From: CAKZNE01 sp964485405 | GTDB lineage: Bacteria > Bacteroidota > Bacteroidia > Flavobacteriales > Schleiferiaceae | Reading direction: 5' to 3' | NCBI GenBank assembly: GCA_964485405.1 | Contig: CAZAJG010000011.1 | Coordinates: forward strand, 35,482-99,481 | Length of the DNA: 64,000 bases | Shown: positions 52,272 through 60,980 of the stretch, in pieces | Position numbering within the stretch: the first letter of the stretch is position 1 | How the letters are laid out: every line of letters starts with the position of its first letter | Notes under the pieces: model-generated | What the model was told of the DNA's origin: nothing | Databases searched by the model: none | What the model saw: only the letters and a program-made list of their open reading frames with translations | Made by a program: the position numbers and the translations under genes

Positions 52272-55200
52272 TTACTGACCTAAGAATATCTCATTGGAAC
52301 TAGCAGGTTTAAAGCCTTTTCCACCACTGTGGAAAGCTTGCACCTTAACACGTTCTCGTAAATATTCAGCAGGTATTAGAATGCTAAAAGAAGCATCTCT
52401 AGTGGTTTCGGTTTGCAACCAAACTTGATCTTCCGCATCATTTTCTTTTTGAATGCGTACCTGAATTTTACGGTTGCGTAGATCAGGAGAAAGTACACCT
52501 CTACTTTCCAATTGTCCTAATACTTCTACAGAACCATCGTTTTGCGTTTTATTCTCTTTCCTCAAGCTAACTGTAGAGTTATTGTTTACTGGATGCACAA
52601 TAGCCGTAACCCCACCAAAGGTTTGCCATACATCTCCAATGGGCATTTTTGCTTCAATGTTCACCTCAAGCTCAGGAATAATTCCTTCGTTTTCTTTAAT
52701 TTTTCCAGTACTGTGGAAATGCCCATGAATAGGACGAATGGTAGCTGTTTGGCGCTTTACTTCGCTCGGGCCAAGCTCAAATTCTACATCTTCAACAGTT
52801 ACCGTCCAACCCGCAGGTACATCGGGCACACTAATTCTAAAAATCTCGCTCTTATAGTCGTATGGGTTTTTCGTTTCAAATTCTACCGTAATAGGCTCAA
52901 AAGGGCTGGAAGCGCCAGAAAACCATTGAGTAAGATTTTCTTGAGCCATATTGTTTGCTGTTTCGTTCAATTCTCCTGGAATGGAAACAATCTCTGCTTT
53001 AATGCAAATGTGTTCTTCGCTACTAGATCTAGGAGTCCATTCTAAAGGAGGCGTAATAATGGAGCTGTTTCCGAGTACGTCCTCTGTAACGCGAACACGT
53101 CCAATTTCAGTTTCAATTGGTCCGCCCGCTTGCTGTGGTACAGCGATTCTCCAGATTACATCAAAATCTTGGGTTACATCAATATCCCCTAAATTTCTGA
53201 TTCTGGCGTGTAAACGGTTTGGCATGTTAACCGCAACATTATCCCCATTCAATCGAGGCTCCCCAGCTTCATTGGCATACGTATAAACACCCCAATCGTT
53301 CTGCGCACGATTATCTACCCAAATGTCTTCCGATTCCCAAGGTCTGGGGTTCCATTCTCTGATGGCTAGATCGTAAAAAGAGCCTTGACCCCAAGTGATG
53401 CGAATGTGATAACTAAATGACTGTGGCCCGCCTGAAGCATCCGGATTTTGTATTTTATCCAGTACTTCAACCGTAATCTTGTTTAAGTTGGTAATGCGAT
53501 GCTCGTAAATTTCATTCACCGCGTTTAAAGGGTTGGCATACGGACTAACGATGCTTACGGGCAAAAACTCGATCAAGTTGGATGTAGATATTCTTCTGGC
53601 TTGATACATAATAACCCCTTCACCAGGCATTCCGGTACTAAAATTAACGGTGTCGCCAAGATGATCTGCTTGGTAAACACCTGGTTGCCGGTTTTCTAAA
53701 AAGAAAACATCTTTAGGGTCTGTGGGAACTAATTCAACAGCATGCACTACCTGAATACCTGGATGACTGACAGAAAAAGGATTTCTACTAATCCAAGGGC
53801 TTTCTGCTGGACTTAAAATGTACTCTACCGTTTTAGAGTTTGATCCGGTTGGAGGGCTAACACTGGGTATACGAGCTCCACTCGTCCATGTTTCACCACG
53901 CTTATCCTCTTCTTTATGTCTTCTCGCTTTTAGCCATTGTACGGGATGCACATCACAACGGCTACAATCCATAATATCCCAGTTATTAGGCACTTGCCCT
54001 TGTCTGGTTCCAGTTACATCGTATAAATCAGGTAGGCCTAAGGCATGTCCGGTTTCATGGGCAAATGGACCTAAATCAGTAAATCGAGAAGCAAAATAAC
54101 TGACTTCAAAATTGGTTCCTCCAATATTAAAAGTGTTGCTACTATAGTGGGCTCTAAGCTGGCTATCGTCTACTAAAACAGAAACAAACATTCGAGCGTT
54201 TCCAAAAACATCCGTCATTCTTGTACCAGCGGGTAAGGACGAAGCATGTGCGTTAAAACCATCCGAAATAGCCATTGATCCTCTAAAGGTTTCCGGTTCA
54301 TATTTTAGAAGCATCCCCGGAGCATCTAAGCCTAAAATGGGAGCAGCTGTTCCACCTATGGTCATTTCCATACCTAAATCACCGTTTCCTTCTACAATTG
54401 TTTTAATGATCAACAATCGTTTGGTAGCATCTCGTGGATCTACCATTTGTTCCACTACAAAAGGTTGTTGTCTATTTTCACCAGGGTAAGCGGCCTGAAT
54501 TTGTGTTACTATTTGATTCATATCCAAGGTGCTACCTGAGGCAAAATTTACCTGAGTTGTTTCTCCTAGGGTAGTGATTTCCAGTGTAACATCGTTCGGG
54601 AAATTAATATTGGACTCATCTAAAGCGGTGCTAAAAAAGATTCTGCGCGATTGATTTGCTGGAAGGTCAAATAGATTTTGTGAACCAAAACCTAGATAAG
54701 GGACAGCATTTCCTCTAAGTTCTAATCTCTCTTCTCGCTTTCCGTTTAAGGTAGATCTAAATCTGAATTGATCCCCATTAATCTCAAAAACAAAAGTGGG
54801 TACACCTCCGGTAATTCTAGCCATAGCGTTGTTTACAGAATCTACAATAGCTACACGAGTAAGGTTTTCAGCAGGAAAGTTTACTTGAAAAGTTCCAGCA
54901 TTGTAAGCTACGGTTAGTTGTTTAGGGTCTGGGAAAGTAATGCTGTTATCTACAAAGGAGCCAAGTAAGCTTCTTTGTTGAGCTCTATGGTAATAGTACT
55001 CCTTAGAGTTAGGAAGATCAATTATAGAGTTGGTTAAGTAACTCTTGGTAAAGGAAGCTTTTCCATAAGAAGCTTCTTTCCAAAATTCATTCATCTCATT
55101 AAACTCATTGTCTACATCAGTATCAAAGTTGTTGAATCCACCGGAGTTGGGCGCCCACTTGGTGCGCATGAGCCCAAACAGAATTTCCTGATTTGTTCCG

Positions 55201-55640
55201 CTGGGACTTACTTTAGCGGCTTGAACTTCTAATCCACCAAAAGTAAATTCATCTGTAGGATCTGTAGAGTTGTCCACCACATCAAAGTACTCGGATGAAG
55301 TGCTGGATTTACCGGCTGCAACAACTTTTATTTTCCCCGTATTAGCTCCTTCTTGTACGGTAAAGGTGAGCTCTGTAGCGGTTCCAGTTACATTGGGTTG
55401 AATAACACCGTTTAACTCCACTCGGGTTTGAGAGAGGTCGTTGCTTTTTATCATTTGCTTACCTCTAATAGTAACCTCAGTACCTGGAGTTCCATGCTCC
55501 GGATAAAAACTGGTGATTTTAGGCGCACTACAAGCGGCCAAAATTAAAATGAACAGGAAGACAAAGTAATTCCTTGGGGAATTTTGCTTGTCGAAAGGGA
55601 AGGCCTTTCGAGACTCTTGGTTTGGTTTTAAATACTTCAT
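52272..55640 (-). CDS. M6-like metalloprotease lipoprotein with IPT/TIG domain
   Basis: An 1122-residue protein. Lipoprotein signal FVFLFILILAAC (Cys at about 37) after a long basic leader. A TIG/IPT beta-sandwich follows (KITSFYPEHGTPGTEVTIRG, about 42-120). The zinc motif HETGHALGLPDLYD starts at His528, with a Met-turn-like NNWDIMDCS some 25 residues later, as in M6 (immune inhibitor A-like) peptidases. The stretch from about 200 to 470 has no recognised domain. The C-terminal part contains beta domains resembling CARDB/NPCBM-associated folds. No T9SS tag is present, so it is anchored by lipid, in contrast to the T9SS-tagged M28 peptidase. Confidence 0.83.
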   Translation of the reverse strand: MKYLKPNQESRKAFPFDKQNSPRNYFVFLFILILAACSAPKITSFYPEHGTPGTEVTIRGKQMIKSNDLSQTRVELNGVIQPNVTGTATELTFTVQEGANTGKIKVVAAGKSSTSSEYFDVVDNSTDPTDEFTFGGLEVQAAKVSPSGTNQEILFGLMRTKWAPNSGGFNNFDTDVDNEFNEMNEFWKEASYGKASFTKSYLTNSIIDLPNSKEYYYHRAQQRSLLGSFVDNSITFPDPKQLTVAYNAGTFQVNFPAENLTRVAIVDSVNNAMARITGGVPTFVFEINGDQFRFRSTLNGKREERLELRGNAVPYLGFGSQNLFDLPANQSRRIFFSTALDESNINFPNDVTLEITTLGETTQVNFASGSTLDMNQIVTQIQAAYPGENRQQPFVVEQMVDPRDATKRLLIIKTIVEGNGDLGMEMTIGGTAAPILGLDAPGMLLKYEPETFRGSMAISDGFNAHASSLPAGTRMTDVFGNARMFVSVLVDDSQLRAHYSSNTFNIGGTNFEVSYFASRFTDLGPFAHETGHALGLPDLYDVTGTRQGQVPNNWDIMDCSRCDVHPVQWLKARRHKEEDKRGETWTSGARIPSVSPPTGSNSKTVEYILSPAESPWISRNPFSVSHPGIQVVHAVELVPTDPKDVFFLENRQPGVYQADHLGDTVNFSTGMPGEGVIMYQARRISTSNLIEFLPVSIVSPYANPLNAVNEIYEHRITNLNKITVEVLDKIQNPDASGGPQSFSYHIRITWGQGSFYDLAIREWNPRPWESEDIWVDNRAQNDWGVYTYANEAGEPRLNGDNVAVNMPNRLHARIRNLGDIDVTQDFDVIWRIAVPQQAGGPIETEIGRVRVTEDVLGNSSIITPPLEWTPRSSSEEHICIKAEIVSIPGELNETANNMAQENLTQWFSGASSPFEPITVEFETKNPYDYKSEIFRISVPDVPAGWTVTVEDVEFELGPSEVKRQTATIRPIHGHFHSTGKIKENEGIIPELEVNIEAKMPIGDVWQTFGGVTAIVHPVNNNSTVSLRKENKTQNDGSVEVLGQLESRGVLSPDLRNRKIQVRIQKENDAEDQVWLQTETTRDASFSILIPAEYLRERVKVQAFHSGGKGFKPASSNEIFLGQ

Positions 55641-55960
55641 AATTAAATAATTAAAATTTGTTTGATTCTAATTTGGTCACTCCGTTTATAAGGAGTTACC
55701 ATAGCTTTATGAAGCAAAAGGGAAAAGGTCACCCAAAGAGGTGATTTTTTTTAAATTCTCAAAATTTTTCAAAATTGGAACAAATGAAATGTTGAAAGAC
55801 TATTTTTTAAGTGGATTCAAACAACTCTTTCGAAGTCAGGTGGTAAGGATGGTTGTGATAAGGGGAGCTTTTTTAAGCAAAACAACTTTTCACAAAAACT
55901 AAAGTTCTGGAACCCGTAAAAGCCCTATTTTTTGGCTGAAAAACATTTAAACTTTTACTC
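55641..55960. other. Intergenic region, 320 bases, divergent promoters and a hairpin
   Basis: A short hairpin TCACC-CAAAGA-GGTGA at about 55729-55744 is followed by eight T bases, terminator-like on the plus strand though no plus-strand gene ends there; it may attenuate transcription towards 55961. No open frame of coding character or RNA gene is seen. Confidence 0.4.
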
Positions 55961-57004
55961 ATGTCAAACAAATCAACCGGTGTAGGACAAACCGTTTTGA
56001 AATACACCATACGCTCTGGAGATACCTATACTTCTATAGCAGAAGGAATTAATCAAGCAACGGGAGTTACCTACCAACAGATTGCAGCTGCCAATCCAGA
56101 TGTAGACCCTGATCGAATACAAATTGGTCAGGTTTTGAATATCCCGTCCCCGCAAAATAGCACGGATATTGTATTGGAATATACTGTGGTTTCTGGAGAT
56201 ACTTTAAGTGGTATTGCTGATAACATAAATGATGCAAGTGGTGTAAGTACAAATGATATTGAAGCGGCAAACCCAAGCGTTGAGCCCTCTAAATTGCAAA
56301 TAGGGCAAGTAATAAACATACCAGGAAGCACAGAGTCTGGAGGAGGTAATGGCGTTGTTCAAGCCCAAAATATGGGATATTGGTATTGGACATGGTCCAC
56401 AGGCGAACCATTTTCAGAAGCTACCCTTTCCATGGCTTTTAGTGGGTATACAGATCCTGCCGAAGCCCTTCAAAACAGTGCATCTATTCTGAGTAAATTG
56501 GTTGGGACAAAGTATATTTCTTTAGGAGGAGGGAATGATGCCGGATCTTTTTCTGCCTCTCGTATTTCAGACATTAATACAGCAATCCAAAATGGAGATT
56601 TTTCCGATTATGATGGCATTGCTTATGATATTGAGGAAGGGGATAGTGGATTATCAGACGATTTTGCAGCTTCCTTTGCTCTGGCCAAATCAAACGGTTT
56701 TAAAGTTTTGGTTACCGTGAGCCATTCTGCGCCCTATGGGATAAGCGATGCTGCTGATTTGATGAATAGTTTTTTTGCGAATGAGGATATCGACTTTTTA
56801 TCTCCTCAGCTATACACTACTGGAAAGGAAGCTGCTAATGACTACGATATTTCTCATGGAGTAAAATGGTCTGAATATGCTGGGGCTAAAGCAGCCATTG
56901 TACCAAGTATAGTAGATAATAGCTATTATCCAGATGCACAAACTTATTTTGAAGGAGAAGGTGTTGTGCTGCAAGGTTATGTGCAGTGGAAGCAAATAAC
57001 GTAG
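55961..57004 (+). CDS. Protein with two LysM domains and a GH18-like domain, no signal peptide
   Basis: A 347-residue protein. Two LysM repeats (about 14-62: YTIRSGDTYTSIAEG ... ANPDVDPDRIQIGQVLNIP; and about 73-121: YTVVSGDTLSGIADN ... IQIGQVINIP, with KLQIGQ) are joined by a Gly/Ser linker to a C-terminal barrel-like domain. That domain has GH18 hallmarks: TKYISLGGGND (SxGG motif), YDGIAYDIEEGD (DGxxxDxE with Glu225; the first Asp of the DxDxE run is Ala) and FLSPQLYTTG. LysM binds N-acetylglucosamine polymers. The N terminus MSNKSTGVGQTVLKYTI has no signal peptide and there is no T9SS tag. Confidence 0.82.
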   Translation: MSNKSTGVGQTVLKYTIRSGDTYTSIAEGINQATGVTYQQIAAANPDVDPDRIQIGQVLNIPSPQNSTDIVLEYTVVSGDTLSGIADNINDASGVSTNDIEAANPSVEPSKLQIGQVINIPGSTESGGGNGVVQAQNMGYWYWTWSTGEPFSEATLSMAFSGYTDPAEALQNSASILSKLVGTKYISLGGGNDAGSFSASRISDINTAIQNGDFSDYDGIAYDIEEGDSGLSDDFAASFALAKSNGFKVLVTVSHSAPYGISDAADLMNSFFANEDIDFLSPQLYTTGKEAANDYDISHGVKWSEYAGAKAAIVPSIVDNSYYPDAQTYFEGEGVVLQGYVQWKQIT

Positions 57005-57029
57005 TTAAATACTCACTTATTTTAATGGG

Positions 57030-57055
57030 AAAAGCCGGTTTTTACCGGCTTTTTT
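57030..57055 (+). terminator. Intrinsic terminator of the LysM/GH18-like gene
   Basis: Stem AAAAGCCGG (57030-57038) with CCGGCTTTT (57045-57053), loop TTTTTA, followed by more T bases, 26 bases after the stop codon. Confidence 0.85.
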
Positions 57056-57458
57056 GTTGTGCACCCAAATAAGCTAAGCTTTACGTTTCAAAATGAGCCA
57101 ACAATTAATAAACGCTTACACAAAGCATTTTCAGGGTTCGCATTAAAAGGCTTTTATCGGTCTCACGATTATGTATGTTTTTTTTTCTTGCTTAATTTCA
57201 TCTATTCCGCGGGTTTTATTAAAAACTTCAAAAAAATAATGGAATTGTTTTTTTCTTATATCAAATTTTCCACGTTTTATCTCCGTAATTTTTTTGGAAA
57301 CTAAATTGTAGATGACTGAAAAATAGATGATCAGATATAGCTTTTTTTTCTGAAAAAGGTATAAGAGTTTCTCAACTAAAATATGACTACCTCAATTTTA
57401 TCAAGAGTGTAAGGGTCTGTTTAATAGTGTTTTAAAAAGTTTTTTTCTTTTTCGGTCC

Positions 57459-57490
57459 TTGTTTTTTTTCCAATGAAAAATGTACATTCG
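57459..57490 (+). promoter_or_regulatory. Promoter of the PKD-repeat protein
   Basis: TTG at 57459-57461, 21 bases, then TACATTCG at 57483-57490 (one mismatch to TAnnTTTG). Predicted transcript start is about 23 bases before ATG 57519, which also argues against an ATG at 57480 as start. Confidence 0.5.
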
Positions 57491-57518
57491 CCCTGAAACT
57501 TTTAACTCAACTTTACTC

Positions 57519-60500
57519 ATGAAGAAAAATTTCTTTCAGAAATGGGGGCTACTATGCCTTGCCATTTTTGCCTTTACCAACCTTACAGCTCAAGAGTTTT
57601 CGTCAGAACGAGAACGAATGAATGCGATGATGGCCGAAGAGGCCAAAATTCAAGCTTACATTGATGAGCATATTAGTGATGAATTACCCGAAGCGGTAAA
57701 TGTTTTTGTAGATGAACTCTTAAAACATGATCATGATGATGATTTTCATTCGGAAGCTACTCCAGAAGAGGAGCAGAGATTGAAACAACAGGTAAGACGC
57801 AAGTATTTCCGTCACTTATACCTAAGAGAAAACCCACAAGCAGCAGCTTTATTTCAGCCTGCGGCTTTGGCAAATTGCCTAAACGGAGATTTTGAAATGG
57901 GAGACTTCACCTCTTATGGTGCAGCCTCAGGACTTCGTGGAAGCAGTGTTGGAGATTGCGATGTGGCTAGTATTTTATTTAGCCCTGAGCCACCACAAAC
58001 TACCGAAACGGTTAGTGCTGGTGCTGGAATAAATTGTGAAATTGTTACTGTAGGTCCAGACCCATTAATTCCTTCTTTACCTAGAGTTCGTTCAGGTTCG
58101 TTTGCAGCACGTATTAATCAAACCAACGTGTCTTTCGGTATCAATCAGATTACCAAGAAGGTGGTTCTAACTCAGCCTAATGAAGATTTAGGTTTTTGGT
58201 TTTCTCTAGTGATGCAAAATCCAAATGGACACAACAACAGACAACCTTTCTTTAAAGCAAGAGCCTTGGATCCATTAGGAAATGTATTGGATGAAGTTTG
58301 TGAATTTGCTGATGCATTCAATCCATTTTTTGGAAGTACAACCATTTCCGGACAAGGGCTGGTAGTATATTCGCCTTACTTCTGCCAAACTTTAGAGCTT
58401 GCAGGAAATATAGGTGATACCATTACGTTGGAAATTTCTACTGCAGATTGTGGTGCTGGTGCCCACTGGGGTTACTCTTACATTGATGATATCTGTGATG
58501 TTTGTACGGTTGATTCTTGTAACTATCAAGGAGATATTAATCTTGATCCTACAGATACATGTTCCGATATTACTCAAGTGTGTGGTACTTATAACCTTGC
58601 TGCTTTAAACTGTACTACTTCTACGGTGCATGATCTTACTTTAGGTATCTACCAAGGAGGAGTATTGATTAATACCCTTACAGGTGGTACTATTGATTTG
58701 GTTAACCAAACTTTCTGCTTCAATATTTCTCCAGCAGATTTTCTTGGAAATACTGGAGGTTTCGACTTCCAAGCGAATATTACTTTCAATATTAACGGTG
58801 CCTTCAATAGTGAGTCGGATCTAAACACCAACCCTGGTACGGATAATGACTACATTACAGATCCGGCATGTTGCCCAGAGTTTGAAGTATTAGATTGCTG
58901 TACCTATTGGAGTCTACCTTCAGTATCCGGTGCACGTTCTGCTGATGGTGCAGTTGCTGATCGTAAGATTCAAGAAGTTCTAACCGAATATAGAGAGCAA
59001 ATTCAAGCAAAATATGGTAAGTCTGTAAGCGAAACAGATTGTAACCCATGTGAATTTCCAAATGATCAATTCCCAATCTTTATTGTGGATGAGAACAATA
59101 TGTTAATTGATGATACTCAATATAACATCACTTGGAGTCATAACCCAGGATGGACGGCTGCCTATAGTTGGATTTCACCAAATCAGCAAACTATTGTTAC
59201 CGTTACTGATCCTAACGATTCTGCTTGTAGCTGGACAGATACTTTCTACTATGAGTGCTGTGATCTTGATGTAGAGATTGTACCTCTATGTACTACATGT
59301 GACCCATGTTCTAACCCAGGACAGCCATTCTTCTTAGCTGTTGAAGATCAAAATGGAAATCCATTGAGCACTACGGGTTATAGTTTCCTTTGGAGTACTG
59401 GATCTATGGCTAGTGGAATAAATGGAGTTGTAAATACTGTATATACCGTTACGGTTACTGAATTAGCAACTGGGTGTATGTCTACTGACACCTTCTCTAT
59501 TGTTTGCTGTAAATGTGATATTAAAGCAGACTTTGACTTTGACATACAAAAATGTAAAGTTGAATTTAAGGATCAATCTAGTTTAGATACCTGCAATACA
59601 ATAGTAAGCTATGCTTGGGACTTTGGAGATGGTGCTACAGGTACTGGAGTTAATCCAACTCATACATATGCTGCGAATGGCACTTATTTAGCTTGTTTGG
59701 TAGTTACCGCTACAAATGGAGCAGAAACGTGCTCAGATACCATTTGCAAGAAAGTGGATATTCAAGATTGTGATACTTGCCCATGTGAGTTGAAGCCAGA
59801 CTTTAGATTTGACATCGATCGTTGTGATGTGAAATTTGAAAGTGATGCAGGTGCAGGCAGCTGTACACAAGTAACTTCATATTTCTGGGATTTCGGTGAC
59901 GGAAATACGAGTACAGCTATGAACCCAACCCATACTTATGCTGCTAACGGTTCTTATACAGTTTGCTTAACGGTAGAAGGAACAAATGGTACGGATATTT
60001 GCAAGGAGAAAATCTGCTACGAAGTGGTGATTGAAGAGTGCAAAGACTGTGAGTGTAGCGTTAAACCAGACTTCAGATTTGAAGTAAGCGGTTGTGATGT
60101 ACGTTTTGATGGAGACGCAGGTGTAAATGAGTGTACTACAGTACTTCAGTACTACTGGGATTTTGGAGATGGTAACAACTCTACTTTAGAGGATCCAACC
60201 CATACTTATGCTGCTAATGGTACGTATACCGTTTGCTTAACGGTAGAAGGAACCAACGGAACAGATGTTTGTAAAAACACAATCTGCTACACCGTAGTGA
60301 TTAGAGAATGTAAAGATTGCGACTGTAAAGTAGAATCTAACTTTGTAGGTCTATTTGGAATTAAAGATCCATGTACGGTATTCTTTAACGATCTAAGTTC
60401 TACAAATGACTGTACCAATATCACAGACTGGAAATGGGATTTCGGTGATGGAACTACTTCTTCACTTTCTAATCCTTCTCACAGCTATAGCGCAGATGGT

Positions 60501-60923
60501 TCTTACCAAGTTTGTTTAACAGTTATTGCAAACAATGGTGTTAAAGAGTGTCAGAGTACTTTCTGTAGAAAGATCAATATCAGCGGATGTAAAAGCATTG
60601 GTATTGGTATCGGAACACCAAAATCTAAGCAAGGTACTACTACCGAAAATGAGTTAAATGATTTTGATGCTACCGTTTATCCAAATCCATTTAACAATGT
60701 ATTCTCCGTAAACTTTAGCAACTCTGCGGCTCAACAAGTTACAGTTAGCTTGATTGACTCTAGAGGAACAGAAGTAGGTGTATTGTCTAACGAAGTGATG
60801 AATGAAGGACAGCATAAACTTGAGTTTAGTGCTGCAGATCTTCAACTAGCGGATGGAATTTACTTCCTAAGCATCAGATCTGAAACTGAAGTTAGCTATA
60901 GAAAAATAGTGTACAGAAAGTAA
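57519..60923 (+). CDS. Large secreted protein with four cysteine-rich PKD repeats and T9SS type A tag
   Basis: ATG 57519 gives 1134 residues with signal peptide KWGLLCLAIFAFTNLTAQ. A His/Asp-rich segment (LLKHDHDDDFHSE) follows. A lectin/jellyroll-like region (about 130-330: LNGDFEMGDFTSYG ... GAHWGYSYIDDICDVC) and three Cys-rich modules come next. From residue 667, four tandem 90-residue PKD repeats each contain W-D-F-G-D-G and HTYAANGTY-like strands with CxC-type linkers. The C terminus is a type A T9SS domain (TVYPNPFNNVFSVNF ... LADGIYFLSIRSE). It is probably a surface adhesin or matrix protein with many disulfides. Confidence 0.9.
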   Translation: MKKNFFQKWGLLCLAIFAFTNLTAQEFSSERERMNAMMAEEAKIQAYIDEHISDELPEAVNVFVDELLKHDHDDDFHSEATPEEEQRLKQQVRRKYFRHLYLRENPQAAALFQPAALANCLNGDFEMGDFTSYGAASGLRGSSVGDCDVASILFSPEPPQTTETVSAGAGINCEIVTVGPDPLIPSLPRVRSGSFAARINQTNVSFGINQITKKVVLTQPNEDLGFWFSLVMQNPNGHNNRQPFFKARALDPLGNVLDEVCEFADAFNPFFGSTTISGQGLVVYSPYFCQTLELAGNIGDTITLEISTADCGAGAHWGYSYIDDICDVCTVDSCNYQGDINLDPTDTCSDITQVCGTYNLAALNCTTSTVHDLTLGIYQGGVLINTLTGGTIDLVNQTFCFNISPADFLGNTGGFDFQANITFNINGAFNSESDLNTNPGTDNDYITDPACCPEFEVLDCCTYWSLPSVSGARSADGAVADRKIQEVLTEYREQIQAKYGKSVSETDCNPCEFPNDQFPIFIVDENNMLIDDTQYNITWSHNPGWTAAYSWISPNQQTIVTVTDPNDSACSWTDTFYYECCDLDVEIVPLCTTCDPCSNPGQPFFLAVEDQNGNPLSTTGYSFLWSTGSMASGINGVVNTVYTVTVTELATGCMSTDTFSIVCCKCDIKADFDFDIQKCKVEFKDQSSLDTCNTIVSYAWDFGDGATGTGVNPTHTYAANGTYLACLVVTATNGAETCSDTICKKVDIQDCDTCPCELKPDFRFDIDRCDVKFESDAGAGSCTQVTSYFWDFGDGNTSTAMNPTHTYAANGSYTVCLTVEGTNGTDICKEKICYEVVIEECKDCECSVKPDFRFEVSGCDVRFDGDAGVNECTTVLQYYWDFGDGNNSTLEDPTHTYAANGTYTVCLTVEGTNGTDVCKNTICYTVVIRECKDCDCKVESNFVGLFGIKDPCTVFFNDLSSTNDCTNITDWKWDFGDGTTSSLSNPSHSYSADGSYQVCLTVIANNGVKECQSTFCRKINISGCKSIGIGIGTPKSKQGTTTENELNDFDATVYPNPFNNVFSVNFSNSAAQQVTVSLIDSRGTEVGVLSNEVMNEGQHKLEFSAADLQLADGIYFLSIRSETEVSYRKIVYRK
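59517..60596 (+). repeat. Four tandem 270-bp PKD-coding repeats
   Basis: Repeats begin at 59517, 59787, 60057 and 60327, exactly 270 bases (90 codons) apart. Units 2 and 3 are the most alike (both have TVCLTVEGTNGTD, AANG and CKDC), units 1 and 4 more diverged. Each ends with a Cys-x-Cys or Cys-x2-Cys-x-Cys linker. Confidence 0.85.
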
Positions 60924-60948
60924 AAACTTTCTTCATAAAAATGGAAAG

Positions 60949-60980
60949 GAGTCGCCCCAACGGGCGGCTCTTTTTTTTTT
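60949..60980 (+). terminator. Intrinsic terminator of the PKD-repeat gene
   Basis: Nine-pair stem GAGTCGCCC (60949-60957) with GGGCGGCTC (60962-60970; one G-T pair), loop CAAC, then ten T bases, 26 bases after the stop. Confidence 0.9.

Larger units (their letters stand above)
57005..57518. other. Intergenic region, 514 bases, very AT-rich
   Basis: It contains the terminator at 57030-57055 and the promoter at 57459-57490. A plus-strand open frame at 57059-57304 is rich in Phe, Lys and Asn from the base composition and lacks family features; I do not call it a gene. No RNA gene is recognised. Confidence 0.5.

Noticed and set aside
55961..57004. LysM/GH18-like protein as part of a contractile injection system or prophage
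   Set aside because: No sheath, tube, baseplate or phage structural genes occur in the window.
57059..57304. 81-codon plus-strand open frame after the LysM/GH18-like gene
   Set aside because: Composition follows the AT-rich spacer (Phe, Lys, Asn), no family pattern, begins right at a terminator.
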